The notes under the pieces: generated by a model
The model's database searches: none
Told to the model about the DNA's origin: nothing
What the model saw: only the letters and a program-made list of their open reading frames with translations
Origin: Dipetalonema caudispina
Taxonomy: Eukaryota; Nematoda; Chromadorea; Rhabditida; Onchocercidae
Direction of reading: 5' to 3'
DNA length: 64,000 nt
Assembly: GCA_013365325.1 (NCBI GenBank)
Contig: JABVXV010000233.1
Location: 37,186-101,185, forward strand
Translations under genes and position numbers: made by a program
In this document: in pieces, positions 43,401 through 56,736 of the stretch
Layout of the letters: each line of letters starts with the position of its first letter
Position numbering within the stretch: the first letter of the stretch is position 1

Positions 43401-46385
43401 ATTACCTATAAGCCAGCCAACAAGACGAGTTTCATAGGCTGACATTTCCAATGGTCGCCTCTTTATTCGAAGTAATTCATCCACATACTGGAAAAGATAG
43501 CAATTCCACGTTCTTCTGCGGAATTTTCAGATTATTTGATTAGTTAAAATAAGTAGCTCTTTAAAGCCTTAATGAATACATTTTTATTTACTTATTCAAA
43601 TTTTATTTCTTTGTAGCAACATTCCTTAAATATTTTATTAGTGTTATTATCCTAAAAATCACAAGTGACATATACCTGAGATGTCCGTTTATGTTGCAAC
43701 AGTGTCAGGAAATGCTTAATTAATGGGGAAGTATAGGCACATCGACTTGTATCTGGCGTTTCCCACTTGCCATGTTTACATCGTCGATATGCTTTGGCAT
43801 TTGTTGGACCGTTAGGACATTTTGCCGTAACCAATCCTTGCTTAGAAACTCCCCAAATTATTTCACCTTTTTCATCCGCTTGCCATTCCTGAAGACTGGG
43901 AATTTAAAAATCTGAAAGTTTCAATAATTGTACTTTTCAATTATTCAAAATTGGAAAAATACCTGTACACAGTGAACCGTATTTACCAGCACTGGTGTCA
44001 TACGTACTGTATTTCTCAACACCGATCGATCATGTTCCACATAACAGGTCCAATCACCTTCATCTTCCCAAATTACTGGGTTCAAACAGAGTTTCAGGTA
44101 TCTGAAGTTCTAGAACAAATCTGCTTTGCCAAAAGCAAAAGATTTTATAAAATTGCCTTCTTGAAATTTCTGCCACTTTCAGTGAGTATTTTAAAACCCA
44201 AATAAAATAGTATGTTTTGATAAACTTCCATAAACAGTCTTAGTTAAAAGTGTGATTTCTGCTTACAGTTCATAGAATAATTTTATTACTACATTTTTTA
44301 TAACAGCAGTAACTGCTGATGGAAAATCTCATCTATTCTATATACTACTTAAGTTTTTCTGAAATTTACAGATAAAGAAATTTCTGGATAATTGTGAACT
44401 TCAAACTGTCGAGAGTTTTTAGATATGGATATAAATAACGGGGTGCAAACTATTTCTTAAATTCAAATAGACTAGGAAGATGGAATTTATGGTGTAATCA
44501 AAAAGATAACAGCCAAATGGTCAACCACGAGTGAGAGGAGGAATTTTTCTTGAAATTGAAAATATTTTTAATTCTCTAAATAGTATTCTACTATATCACA
44601 TGAAATTTCGCAGATATTGCTATAAAATTACATACAGAAATTCACTATCATTGTAGTGTGTGGTGAATAACCGTGAAGAATCAGCCAATGGAACATTATT
44701 TTTCAACCATTCCATTCGTATATCGTTAGATTTGGATACTTTGCATGTGATATTCTTTTCATCACCCGGATATACGATTAATGATCGTGAAGTAGGCTCC
44801 AAGTCGAATACAGCCGGATTAAAATCGCCTAAATTTTTCTTCCATTATGTGGACACAACTTTTTATTCTTTCTTTTTTTTGATTTTAAAATACTTTAGTC
44901 ACAAATATACCTTTCCCACAACTTCTTTTCAATGCCTTCGCATTCAGCCTTGCAACCTGCATTCCGCGTAACGAATGAGGAAATATGCACACTGTCCGAT
45001 CCGAAACTTGCACTTGCTGATCCTGAAATTAAACCAGTATTTATTGTCGCTAATGATGGTGGGAAATTCAAAAATTCATTTTAGTGCTATAAGCAATTTT
45101 TTTTAAATTAGTTTCAAATGAAATGGATGAGAGAGGAAATGTTTTGCTTAACCTTAATAAAGCGTAGCAAATCAGCTATCTGACAGTCACATGATAGCTG
45201 ATTCGACGTAACACTTATTCTACGAAGTTTGCCAAGCGATGCAAAAGTTCCATCCGGAAACGAAGATAGCGGATTTGAATCCAAATTCAATTCCTCCAAG
45301 GATTCCAATTCAACAAATGATAAACGATCCAGTGCGTGCAACTGATTATTGTTCAGTAAGCTGGAAAATATGATAAACTTGCTTCGTATGAAGGATTTTC
45401 GACTTCCTTTTTTCCAAATATTTGTATATTTTTTCCAAAGCCAAAATAGACTTCAATTTATGATAAACAATTTGTAATTAATGCAAAAGCAATTCAAATT
45501 TAATGATGACTTGACGATATTCTACAGATTTCAATTTTACTAATAATAATCCGTCGAAGTGCCCTACTGGTAATTTGAAATGCAAAATGTCATGACTACA
45601 ATTATAACGTAAAAAAAATGGAAAATAAAAATTGGCAGTAATCCCTTATCATGTTAATTCGACATACTGTGAGATTCACGCATAATATGCGCATTTCATA
45701 AACGTATTTTTTGAAAGGATTTAAATAACATTTTAAAATACTTCTAAAATAATGACAACTCAGTAAATTAGATAGAATTACTGCTTTGAAACTTGATTCA
45801 CTAAAATACTTACAGAATTTTAAGATTTGACAAAGTTTTGAAGGCACCAGGAGATATGAACATGAGTGCATTATAAGATATGTCCCTGAAAAAGTGACTT
45901 TTCATGTAGTATTTAAAAGTACTGAACTAAATCGGGGTTTAAACAATTTGAAATTTACAGTATTTCAAGGGTTTCTGGATGCCTTAGTGATGAGAAGGAA
46001 CTGGAATTGATTGAGCTGAAAGCGTTCCCACTCAAATTCAGCAGGTATACTTGACCTCCAATAGTGCTTGGATAAAATTCGGATATAGGCGCTCTCAGCC
46101 GTGCAGTTGGAGCAATTTTCTGGAATAAACAACTTCTATCAAATACCTCTTAAATTCAAATTTAACTGTTTCCTTCCGATTTTCTGATATTTTTAGAGTA
46201 ATGGAATAGGTTATTTTTAGAAAAGAGAAAGCGCACAAGAGACTTACATCAAAATGCTGTCCAGAACAATCTACTACAGCAGTTTCTGATAAATGAGAGC
46301 ACCGAGTCCAGTTACAATTTACTAGTACTATTAGATAAACGGAGCAAATGACATGAAGACAAACGCGGTTGTTAAATCTTTTCAT
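37495..46385 (-). CDS. Adhesion GPCR with LRR-Ig-HormR-GAIN architecture (ADGRA/GPR124-125-like)
   Basis: The predicted protein has 1060 residues from 22 exons: 46248-46385, 45959-46119, 45814-45885, 45153-45360, 44911-45022, 44636-44828, 43963-44101, 43676-43888, 43319-43487, 41728-41934, 41438-41643, 41234-41308, 40594-40775, 40062-40172, 39758-39946, 39567-39651, 39344-39459, 39038-39192, 38705-38860, 38562-38645, 38327-38432 and 37495-37600. Phases match throughout. In order: signal peptide (about 1-24), LRR N-cap with CNWTRCSHL, leucine-rich repeats (LEELNLDSNPLSSFPDG), LRR C-cap (SCDCQIADLL), an Ig domain (about 231-341; NITCKVS...DWTCYV), a hormone-receptor domain (about 342-395; CPNGPTN...RRCKHGKWETPD), GAIN, and a GPS-like GW...C651...C665-SRM. 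Six hydrophobic helices follow, then a roughly 130-residue tail. The GPS lacks the usual HL-T cleavage tripeptide, so autoproteolysis is unlikely. ADGRA receptors act in Wnt7 co-reception and planar polarity in vertebrates; the role here is unknown. The C-terminal exons are least certain. Confidence 0.85.
42505..42560. repeat. Nested inverted repeat in an adhesion-GPCR intron
   Basis: AAGGTTG at 42505-42511 pairs with CAACCTT at 42554-42560. Inside it ATTATTTCT (42531-42539) pairs perfectly with AGAAATAAT (42541-42549) around a single base. It could form a hairpin or cruciform; no known element is recognised. Confidence 0.6.
42727..42761. repeat. Poly-T tracts with single C interruptions
   Basis: Two T runs separated by C, in the same intron of the adhesion GPCR. 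Confidence 0.9.
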
Positions 46386-46388
46386 CTG
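46386..46388 (-). promoter_or_regulatory. Acceptor abutting the adhesion-GPCR start codon
   Basis: Minus-strand AATTCAG ends immediately before the ATG at 46385. If it receives a spliced leader, the 5'UTR would be the leader alone. A cis-spliced upstream exon is the alternative. Confidence 0.4.
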
Positions 46389-48707
46389 AATTTTCCAGTA
46401 GTTGAATTACGACAATCCTGGAATTAAAAAATAATAGTAAAAGACGTAAGGAATTTCAGAAACTTACGAACACGGTCGATACTATACTTGACGAAAATAA
46501 ATCAAATGTAATTACTTTTTAAAATGTAGGAAGTTAAGCTTTGCTTGTTTTAGATTTACAAATAACTTTTTAGTGACAAACAAAATTGTAGCATGTCAGT
46601 GAAAGTTTGCTTAGTATTCTCATTTAAAAAAGCAGTTAAAATTGGTAAATTAATCAAAGAAGAAAACTGTGTGAAAGGTAAAAGATATTACAACACAAAG
46701 TAATCGTCCTAATCCCTTAGTAACTGAATGACTTGAAAAATAAAGCTTGATTTTTGAAGTTTTCAAGTTAAATAAGTCATCCAAATACTCTTGGCAAGAT
46801 TAAAACATAGAAATAAATGAATAAAGAAGACAATACGTAGACCAATAAGCTGATATAATTTGGGCATGAAACATTGGAATTAGGGAAATTTCTGCTGCAA
46901 AGCTACAGATGTAGCTATGGCGCCTTTCGATGTTCACTGTAACTGGTACGCCAAATATTTCTGCTGTGAAAAAAGAATTGTGAGATAAAGAAGTGCTCCA
47001 AAATGGCAACATTTGTATGGAGGGGATTGTATCATTTGCATAAATCATTGCACTTTTGGGTTGAGTGGCGTACATTAGTGATGAAAGCCACCCATCAGTT
47101 CAAGAAAAGCAAAAATGAGGAGTTAAATGTTAGCTTTAAAAGAGAATTGTATTGTTTTTTATAATCAAATTACTTCGTTCCTGTCCTTGTCATCCTTTGT
47201 GTTTATGGTTCTGATGGATATTTTGTCCTTTTTGTTGGAACATTTTCCCAAACAAAAATGGTCCCAAATGTATTGAAAACAACTTTTTATATTCAAATTT
47301 CTTCCAGTTTCCGTCTATTTTTGAATCTGATGGTACTAATCTCAATCCGTGCCTTTAGTACCATTTTAAATTTAATTTTAAATCAGTACATTACCACTTT
47401 TTGATTTTAAAATCTCTACTTGACTCTACCTTTGAGCTAAATTCAATTGATCCGTTCTTTTTAACACGTTAAAGTAGCTTGGTTAAGAATAAATTCCTAT
47501 AAAGTTGAATTAAAGTTACCTTTTGTAAAATTCGTTTCGAAAATATCTTTAAAAGGAAATGACAACGAAAACTGTCGCTGCAACAAGTAATGGATAATAA
47601 ATGAATGAATGCAACGCAGACGGTAAAATGCAATCATATGGGTTGGAAACAAATGAGACCTTAGAGTGTAAGGAATGGTTCCGAGGGATTAATTAATTAA
47701 AAAATTAAAAAAAAAAAAATGACACGAGTCGATGGTCAGTACACTCAACTTATATGACTGTAGGGATCTGATTCTTTTCGTATGTCCTGCGGAGGGATAA
47801 CAAAGACGAGTAGAATCATTAATTTAGACATTTCTCAAAACACAAAGCCGTCTTTGTCTGGCATTCATTAATTTTATAAGACTATCCATTTTGGTTCAAT
47901 TAAAGGGAAATAAAACGCAACTTTACTCATTTATTAGAAATCCCAGGAAACTGCCGATTTTAATTAATTAAATGTATTGGCTAATTTCTTTTATCTTGTT
48001 GCGGTGGGAAATCATTATCTCTCACACAGTAATCAAAAATAAGGAGTTCATATTGAACACACTTCGTCTACATAAGAAATTAGATTTTCTCCAAAACTTC
48101 AATAACTTGGACCTTTTCAGAATTTAATTTCCTTTGAAATTGGAAATATCTCAGTACTCTGAATTGAACAGCATTCAGTACAAGTGAATCTTAAACTTGT
48201 TATAAGTTTATATAATTCGGAAAATTTGGCGGAGTGTAAATTCTTTTCGTATTTTACTCTTTAATAATTGGTTAAATAAAATCATTATTATAAATATGCG
48301 AACACTGACGATCAGCCCAATCGTTGATATGCAAAAAGATTAGGTTAAAACACCTTCTTCTTCTTTCAAAGAGATTTTAAATTGTACGTACAAGATTTTT
48401 GCCTTTTCAATAGTTTAAATTTTGTAACTTTTATGTGAAACATGATTGCTTGTTTATTATTTGCCCATTTATTTGTTTATTTCCTTTCTTATTTTCGTTT
48501 ATTATCGACCAATCGTGCCCCGTCAGAAGCAATGGTATGTGCCATTCATATAACCTTAAAGAAAATAAAAAAGGGCGTTGAAAGGGTAGCAAAACTGACT
48601 TTGACACAGAAATTACAACCGGAAAAGAATTGAATTGTGAAAAGAAGGGAGGAAAACCCACCCAAAACCCCCCTTAACTTGCGAAGACCAACAGATCATC
48701 AATAGAT
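46389..48707. other. Divergent intergenic region between the adhesion GPCR and the small secreted gene
   Basis: No supported gene. A minus-strand open frame at 46800-47075 has no splice-confirmed neighbours and resembles nothing I know. The two flanking genes diverge, so promoters of both should lie here. Confidence 0.5.
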
Positions 48708-50670
48708 ATGCCTTCGAGCCGATTGCCCATCACCATATTGCTTCTTATTTTAGGTGAGTTTTTCTATTTTTTATAAAAAAAAATAGTGCCATAACAGTTA
48801 CCTTTTTTTTAAAAAGAAAACTTCATGATATTTTGAATGAACCGGCGGCTTGAATGCATAATTACTCAATATTTTAGACAACTATCTGTTTTCCCACAAT
48901 TTTTGCGTTCGTGTTTATACAATGAGCTGATTTGTTTATTCTCCTGCATATCTGTATTTATTTCTAGAGAAATTGAGGAGAAATTTTTTCCACTTGATAT
49001 AAATTCAGCAAATATTTCATATTTTGCTTACTGTTTCAACAAAATTCCTCTAGTTTAATGATGTAAATGTTAGTATTCTAGGAAATTCTACGGCATGTTA
49101 AATTCCAACATATTTGTCGTGATTTATCTAACAATCTTTGAATTTATCTTCTCTACTAGACTTCTTGCATTCTTTTTCAATGGCTTGCATTCCTTTTATT
49201 ACACAATGCTAGCTTCACGGCGATACTACTCCTGAATCTTTACTGATATTCAATCCAAAATTTCGGTTGCTTAGAAAGCTTTTTGAGTAATATGCTTTCA
49301 AAGCAGTTCTACTTCCCTGAAAAAACTTTCCAAAAAATTAAACACTTTGAATTTTGAAGATTGACACGACATAGAATCGCGTCCTTTATAACTTCATTGT
49401 CAAAATCTTTTTTGTGACACTGAGCTACCATCGAGTGGGTTCCAAGATACTCGTAAATTATGAATCATTGAGTCAAGATTAAAGGTTTTTTATTCATAAC
49501 TGAACGATTCATGGTTTCTTTTTTTTGAGAAATTTTTTCAACTTTTCATATTTCAAAAAGGGGTAAAATGTTAGAAATTTGCAAGATGGAATGTGGTTTT
49601 ATCAATGTAATCAATGATAATGACAAAGTATCTGATTTCCTTTCACTAATGAACGATTGAATCACACAACAAACTATCGTCCCAAATAATGAAAACAATG
49701 GCATTTGACTTTGCATCCAATATGCTCCAACAACATGCATCAATTCAGCATTGTTTCATCATATCACTCCAATTGCTCTACATGTATATATATATATATA
49801 TATATACATACATGCATACATGCATGCATGCATGCAACATACGTACCCATATCAATAATAAATTATTGCAATTCCGGTTTATCCTGCTACCGATAAACAG
49901 AAAACTGGTCATGCTGATCTTCCAGTTTTAAATTTTTATTGCAAATCTGTAAGAATTTCAACCAAGTTGAAACTTGTTTTATACAATCATCAATGAAGGA
50001 AGAATGTTGTCCTTGCTCGTTACACTTTTTGTACTATATTCCAGGTAATATGTACTTGATCGATGCAATACCCGGTACAGTATTCCGTTCAGAACGACAA
50101 ACAGACATTTATGATGAAACACTGAAGCAACATGCAAGACCACATCCGCAAACAAGGATTATGACTGGTACAGTTGGACGATATGCACCACATGAATGGC
50201 CCGACTGGTAAGTATTCTCGGTTTAGAATGAGCGACCTAGATTTAAATGTTCATATTTCTTTTCAAACGTTACTTTTTGAATTCAGACTTTAGGAAATGG
50301 CTAAAGCCAACTCCAAATAGTATTTTAAAGCGGGATTTCGAATGGTTTGAAGAAATGAATAGTCGGAATATTGTGCTATGGAATAGCGAAATAAGAGGAT
50401 ATAAAAATCCTCTATCCGATAGTTCAACTCAGAAAGATGTTGTTCCTAGATTAAATAAAAGTTAGATTCAAATCGAGAATCCAATACTTGATTATCATAA
50501 TATTTTTTGGTGGTAAAACTTTTGGAGGATAAAAGTAGGAAATATAAGCTAATTTCAGGTACACACGTACTTTATTTAAATGGAATGGAGAATTTCGTAT
50601 GGGACCATATCATCCAAACGATGTACGCTATGAAAAATATCAACGTTCGAGACATCAAGGTCTGAATTGA
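48708..50670 (+). CDS. Small secreted protein of unknown family, alternatively spliceable
   Basis: Exon 1 (48708-48753) encodes a signal-peptide-like start, PSSRLPITILLLIL. Exon 2 (50045-50207) is hydrophilic (PGTVFRSERQTDIYDE, RIMTGTVGRYAPHEWPDW). Joining exon 2 to 50559-50670 keeps phase and gives a 106-residue product ending in an aromatic- and basic-rich tail (FKWNGEFRMGPYHPND, then QGLN). A further phase-compatible exon at 50294-50460 (KWLKPTPNSILKRDFEWF) can be inserted. It either ends at its own stop just after its donor or shifts the last exon into a second open frame ending at 50665. No cysteines occur in the mature 106-residue form, which argues against a disulfide-rich effector. 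I do not recognise the family; a secreted or cuticle-associated nematode protein or a peptide precursor is possible. The 1.3 kb first intron could hide another exon. Confidence 0.6.
49787..49836. repeat. TA / ATACATGCATGC simple repeat
   Basis: A TA run passes into ATACATGC and TGCA units, inside the first intron of the secreted gene. Confidence 0.85.
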
Positions 50671-53106
50671 ACAAGCTATGATGGCTGGTACCTCTTTCAA
50701 TTTTGCAATTGCTTTCTGCTGATGACACAGAATTTTAACTCTTCTTGTCTATTTAATTATTTTCTATAGTAATGTGGAAAAGTTTGAAAAATTTATCATA
50801 TCTCGAGTGAACCAATGTATTTCATTCAATGGTAAAGTATTATCATTGTATCCCCTCTGTTCATTTGGCTGTGAAAATGTTGTTTGTATAATTGTGATTC
50901 TAATTCAATCTATTGCAAGTATGCTTTGACCAAACAATATACCCGAGTTTATATTAGGATGGTTTTAAACGTTGTAATTCTAGTTCAATCAAAAATTTGA
51001 TCTTTAAATTATAATAAAAAATTCAATCAACATTTGAGTAAATTAATAAACGGATCGAGAAATGAATTTTGCTAACTGGAAACAAACAAAATATATGTAC
51101 GATGAAAAATCTTTTTGTTAGTTATTTTCAAAGAAATGATATATCTCATAAAAATTCATTTGAAAATGGCGATAATCGCGAACAAAAGGGAACCATTTGA
51201 GATGCGTGGATAATAAATAAACAGTGCGCATTTATGTTTCGCTGAAATTGCGCATTTTTTTTTTTCCTAGTCCACAACAAGCCATATCAAGTTTAATTTT
51301 ATTGTGATGTTCGATTTAGTGCAGTACTGGGATGGTAAACTTTGGTAGGTTGAAAATAAGATCTGATACTTTCACTTACTAATAGTTAAAAAACTATTGC
51401 TAATGGAATAGTTTTGAAAATTTCAAAGAAAATTTTCTTTTTATTCTAAGTCACATTGAGATGTCAATCTAAAAAATATTTCTGATTCATATATCAGTTG
51501 GAAGGAACATTTCACAAGAGGTGAGAAAAATACAATGTGTAAACCACAACTAATCTTTATTAATCTATTATCACTTTCAATCTCTCTTACTTTCAAATTG
51601 ATTATTGAATATTGAATTTGAGGATTTTTTGATTGGCCCCATCAAAAATGGTAAATTCATTTTGTTTCATTTGTTTATTTGTAAATAAAATGGATTCAGG
51701 AATTTATAGAGAAATTGTTGGAAACTTCAAAATAACGACTGACATCAATTGTGATAAAAGTAAGCCATATATTTTGTAATGCGATATGAAAAGAAAAAAA
51801 AAAAGTTCTTTTCTCATGGACAATATGATCGGAAACAAAAGAAAATAGCACGAATGGTGTAGAGGAGGGAAAACTGAAACACGAAACTTCTAAAACTCCT
51901 TAAATGCAATTCAATTTTTAATGTTATAATTTTCATAGCAATTGTTGAATTATCTTCCACTGCCAAATAATTTATTTTATTTGTCGGAAAAATTTCAGAA
52001 TAGAATTCCAATTCGCATTTTTTTTTTTTTTATCCGAAAAAATGCAATTATAAAGCAATATTTCAGATAGTCTAATTGACTTATTCTTTTGAAATAATGT
52101 TATTGATGAATTGGCATACAAACGAACCTTCCTCTTTTTGCTTTTTTTCCTAAAATTCCTATCCTTCCAGCTGGATCATAAACTTCAAATTAGTGGAAGA
52201 AATCGGATTTTCAATCCTTCGAATTTTTTCAATATTTTCTATTTCTTTTGTCTTTCCTCGAAATCTTTTTGAAGCGACTTAAATAATGAAATAAAAATAT
52301 TGAAAATATATGAGCATCTATTTTACTCTCATATCATTTCCACAGCATTTTCTCATTTTAAAGAATTTTGTAATTACTGCCTAATCAATTTTGAGTTTTT
52401 CTAGGACTTTATACACTGGAGATGTTTAAGAAAGTACACTTCGCGATTTTCCAAATAGGTAAAATTCTGCTCGGTATTTTCTATAAATTTTACCTGAAGT
52501 TTGATATCGCTTTTTCACACTGTTCAACAGTTTGTTACAAATTCATATAGGATAAAATAGAATCACAATTCTCACACTTTAAATTCATTCAAGAAAATAT
52601 AAGCGCGCAACTGACAAATTTTGTGGCAGAATTATGTGGGTTTCTTCAGTTCCTTTATTTAATTAATTTCTAATCATTCTTCGTGAGACTGCCTAACTTT
52701 TGATTGATTCATTATCTAATAATCCAGAAATTTGAAATATTGAAAACATATGGTGTGTTATTAATGAGGATCTCTCTGAAATATTAAATAAATAAAGCGG
52801 GATAAGAGAGAATGGTTAAAATTGGCCCTTCCTTATTGTTACATTGGTGTTATTAAAAACTTCTCAATTCTCGAACAGAGATAACACATCTAAAAATTTG
52901 ATGTAATGATAATGTGGAGATTGAGAACGAGAATCGGAATCTGATATTGAGAAGTGTGATGGATTTGTGTATTGTATCAAGCAAAAACTTTGGCTAACAT
53001 ATCACCAAACGTTGGATACATTAAAAGCACTTCATAAGCATGATATAAGCTAGAAAAATCTTTCCATTAATACACTGAAACATTAGACGTCGTTCATTTA
53101 CTTCAT

Positions 53107-53148
<42 letters not shown>

Positions 53149-56100
53149 ACCATGTATTATTAGTACTACGCTAAAAATGACGGCAATAAATGGATAGTAC
53201 TCTAACAAAGATAATGATTACGATTTAGATAAACAATACGAATGGTGATTATTTTGTCCTAAATATTGATAATCGTAAAAATATTGGGAACAATAAACAT
53301 ATTGCCAGTCTCATCCAACTTGTTTTAAATTGATTGGACATTTTGGATTATATAGAATTGAAGAGTATTTAAGAGATTTTTCAACTAAACAGAAAAAAAA
53401 CGAAGTAAATGGATAAAACAAGAGGGTAAGATAGTAAGAAACATGGATGACGAAGAGAATTATTGTTGATATCTACTATTTGTTTAATTCAATGTTGAGA
53501 GTATTAACATTTATCATCAGATAATTCAGCTTAAGATTTTGAAAAACTTAATTGCTTAGCACTAAGGTGTACAAACTAACAATGATTTGATGGTATGAAA
53601 AAAGTCAGTTTACAATTTCTTGGATTTTGTTGTTTGGTATATAAATCATCTCATTATGTGTTTTTTTTTTGTTACGGAAAGGGTAATATTCTATACCGAC
53701 TTTATGTTAATTTGACTACAAATTAATAGAAATAATTAAAATTTTCCTGATAAAGAATGGTTTTCCTCACATTAGGCTGCTTATAGGAATTTATGGATGA
53801 ACAGATTATTAACATCTGAATCGATAAGAATGAATTAAAAAAGTTTTTCCTCACACTTTTGAGTTTTCTCTTCCCCAATTTTTTACCAAACTTTTGATCT
53901 AACAACCACTTCCTAATTCTCAGCATCCGTTACACTTCTGCCACCTCTTTATTCCTTGTAGGAATTACAAAACAAAATCATAGAAGTTCTATGTAAATTG
54001 AAAAGCCCCTTTTGGCATGCAAGGCCCGATCATCCTTTCCTGATGATCGAACCGGAATTTCTTTACATCAAGATTGGAATGTAATCAATTTACATGCATT
54101 ATTCTACTGAAAGAAATAAAGAAGGCAAATTCAATCCAAAAATAAAATGGTTTCAATTTAAAACCAAATTCATTTCCTACCAGTTCTTTGTAGTTAAACA
54201 ATTGTGAATTATTCGCCATCAGTATGCTAAAAAATGCTCTTACTTATTCCACTATTTTCTAATTTTACTCTACTTCTATATTTTCATAAGCTCTTTGATG
54301 GCCGTCATCACAGTTGAAAACATAGACTTTATTTGCTGACTAAATTGGACTTTGAAATTTTGAAATAAATGTCACCAAAATCTTTGCACTGCAATATTTT
54401 TGAAGCGCATTAACTTAAGTGAATCTAATTAAAATAGTTGTGAGCTTAGGTAAGAATTAATCAATCAAGAAATGATTAGTTATTCAATTTAAGATTTACA
54501 CTTTTTTTTGGTCGTTGAAGTCAAAAAAACTATGCATTAATTTTTATAATTTTTTTTCACTATTTGATTTTCCATTATTTTATTTTGCAATTATCCGCGA
54601 ATGTGTGATATCTCGGAACTCAGCTTGTTCATAGGATAAGAGTGATAAAAGTATCGATAATTTAAAGTACTACAAGGCTTGAATTCTGTGAAGTTTATGT
54701 CATTATAATTAAAGAAACAAGTGAAGTACTTATTCGTTCAATTACAGAATGGACAAAGGTGAGTGAAGGTAGCTCAGTAAACCATTTTCTTACGGTAAAA
54801 GAAGATAAAAGGTAAAGCGTTTATTGATATAACAGTACTGATCAGCCGGAAAAACAGATGTTTCCAGTTTGCCTTCGGTAGTAGTCCTGAAATGACAGCA
54901 AAAGAAGTTAAGTCCGACGATTAACCCTCGAACACTTTGCAAGAGTAATCCGAACCACCGCTCATTACTAAACTACCAGCAACATCTAAAATTTGGATAT
55001 CTTCGGAAACCGGAAAAGTTTGCAAAATGTTTGAAAACCAGAGAAAAGTGAGCCTAAGCCTACTTTAGCCATAAGAGACAAGCAAAAAACATCGATTTAT
55101 TGGAAGGGAATACTGTTGTACATTATAATATCAAGTATATATTGTTGCATATCATATTTTCAGTGCATTGGAAAGTTAATTTTTGAATCAAAAACAGCAA
55201 TTGAAAAATTTGTCAGAGCGACCATTATTGAATAAGTTTAACCTTTAGAAATCAAATAAGACTTTTTTTATTCCTATTCAATCAAAATTTTTCTGAGTTT
55301 CTTTCGTAAATTTTTCCCCAATTTCTGGTCAACTCATACTCAAAATTACAAAAACCTAATCCTAAGTTATACGTTCTTCGCTTCCTTACTTTTTCAGCTA
55401 TCGTATTGATTGAAAGCCAATTTTACTGGCTTATTCAGAGTGAGCATATCAAGAAGAAAACAATATCAATTAAGTATTCTTCATAATCCAAACCGAAAGG
55501 CATCACTATCACAGGACGGTCAAAATTTTTCTATAGAATCAGAAAATTACCGTTAGTCCCATTTTCGTTCCGAAGTAGAAAGAAGGGCGAAATTTTACAG
55601 TTTTTCATCAAGCTTTGTAGCAATGTTTTCTTCGGATTTCATTATTATCTTCATTGTTTCGTGCGTTCTACGCTTTACTTTAGCAGTTCAAATACTTCCG
55701 CCAAATGTTTTGTTATCGTTTACTGAATAACTTAAATGATATGGATGTTTTTTTTTTTTTTTCTCTGCATACTTCTAATAGATGATCCTGGAAGGAAATA
55801 TCTGAATTGTAACTTTCAAATAAAGTACAGTAAAAATTTTAAACCTTTTTTATACATAGCTGCCAAACAATTTTTCTGAAATCGTTTTTCATCAAACTTA
55901 CTATTTCAACTTTTTGTATATTCCTTCTAATGTTAAACTTCTCGAATTTTAATTAGACACATCTTCGGCTTATATGGAAACTATTCCGCTATCATATATG
56001 TTTATCAGCAGTAAATTACTCAAATTCAAAATGTTGTCTAAAGGACACGATGCAAAAACCGCAGACTTTTAGTCATTTTATAATGCCTAAAAGTCATTGC

Positions 56101-56472
56101 ATCTTTTGTAGAACAAATACAAATGGTAGTGATAATTTTTAACCAGTCAGAGTTCTTTGAAATTCCTTTTTTTTAAATTAAAATCTACAAATATAAAAGC
56201 AGTAATAAATATGTCGATTTTACATGTTCCAAATATAAATCAACAACAATATGCGTCAAGAAGTTCGACAAGTTCATTTGTTCTTGGTCAGTGATCCCAG
56301 ACCCAAAGGATCTGAAATTTATCTTTAACTAAGGAATAGAAGTTTCACGCAAGCCAAGAAAAAGGCACTTAATTCCTGACTTAGACAATATCCATGCGAT
56401 GATGAAAATGAAGTGCGGGAGAAATGAATATAAAATAGGAGAGGCATTATTACACCAATAATTCGGGTTTTC

Positions 56473-56504
<32 letters not shown>

Positions 56505-56736
56505 TCTTTTGAGAAGATATATAAAGCAATAAATAAGAGGTAAAAATACCTGAAAATTTCAAGCAAAGATTTAAAAACGATTAAAAAAATCGATTGTATT
56601 AAATTATTTGGTCTGATTAACGATCAGTTTGGCAAATTAATTTACTCCAATTTTTTGAAACAAACATCTATCATTTGAATTTCGTGAAATGTGCAGGTTT
56701 TTTCATACGACACTGTCAATAAAGAAATCTGTCATA
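50671..56736. other. Gene-poor convergent intergenic region
   Basis: Six kilobases of very AT-rich sequence between two genes that end toward each other. A 36-codon frame at 55623-55730 starts with a hydrophobic, signal-like stretch (FIIIFIVSCVLRFTLA), but has no further support. A splice-flanked pair near 54665-54770 and 54869-54923 could encode a short tail (FAFGSSPEMTAKEVKSDD, then stop), but no upstream exons were found. Long poly-T runs occur at 53108 and near 56480-56505. Confidence 0.5.
53108..53144. repeat. Poly-T tract, 37 bases
   Basis: The longest homopolymer in the window. No target-site duplication or retroelement body was seen beside it. Confidence 0.95.

Noticed and set aside
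46800..47075. 91-codon minus-strand frame upstream of the adhesion GPCR
   Set aside because: No conserved motif, no compatible exons, and no in-frame link to the receptor start.
53101..53150. Poly-T tract as the tail of a retrotransposed copy
   Set aside because: No intronless gene copy, reverse transcriptase or target-site duplication lies beside it.
54025..54055. CGATCATC ... GATGATCG hairpin beside GGTTCGAT on the minus strand, suggestive of a tRNA arm
   Set aside because: The remaining cloverleaf arms and a poly-T terminator do not fit; an isolated 8-bp stem is weak evidence.
55623..55730. 36-codon frame with a signal-like start
   Set aside because: Short hydrophobic frames are common in AT-rich DNA; it has no neighbouring exon, acceptor or similarity.
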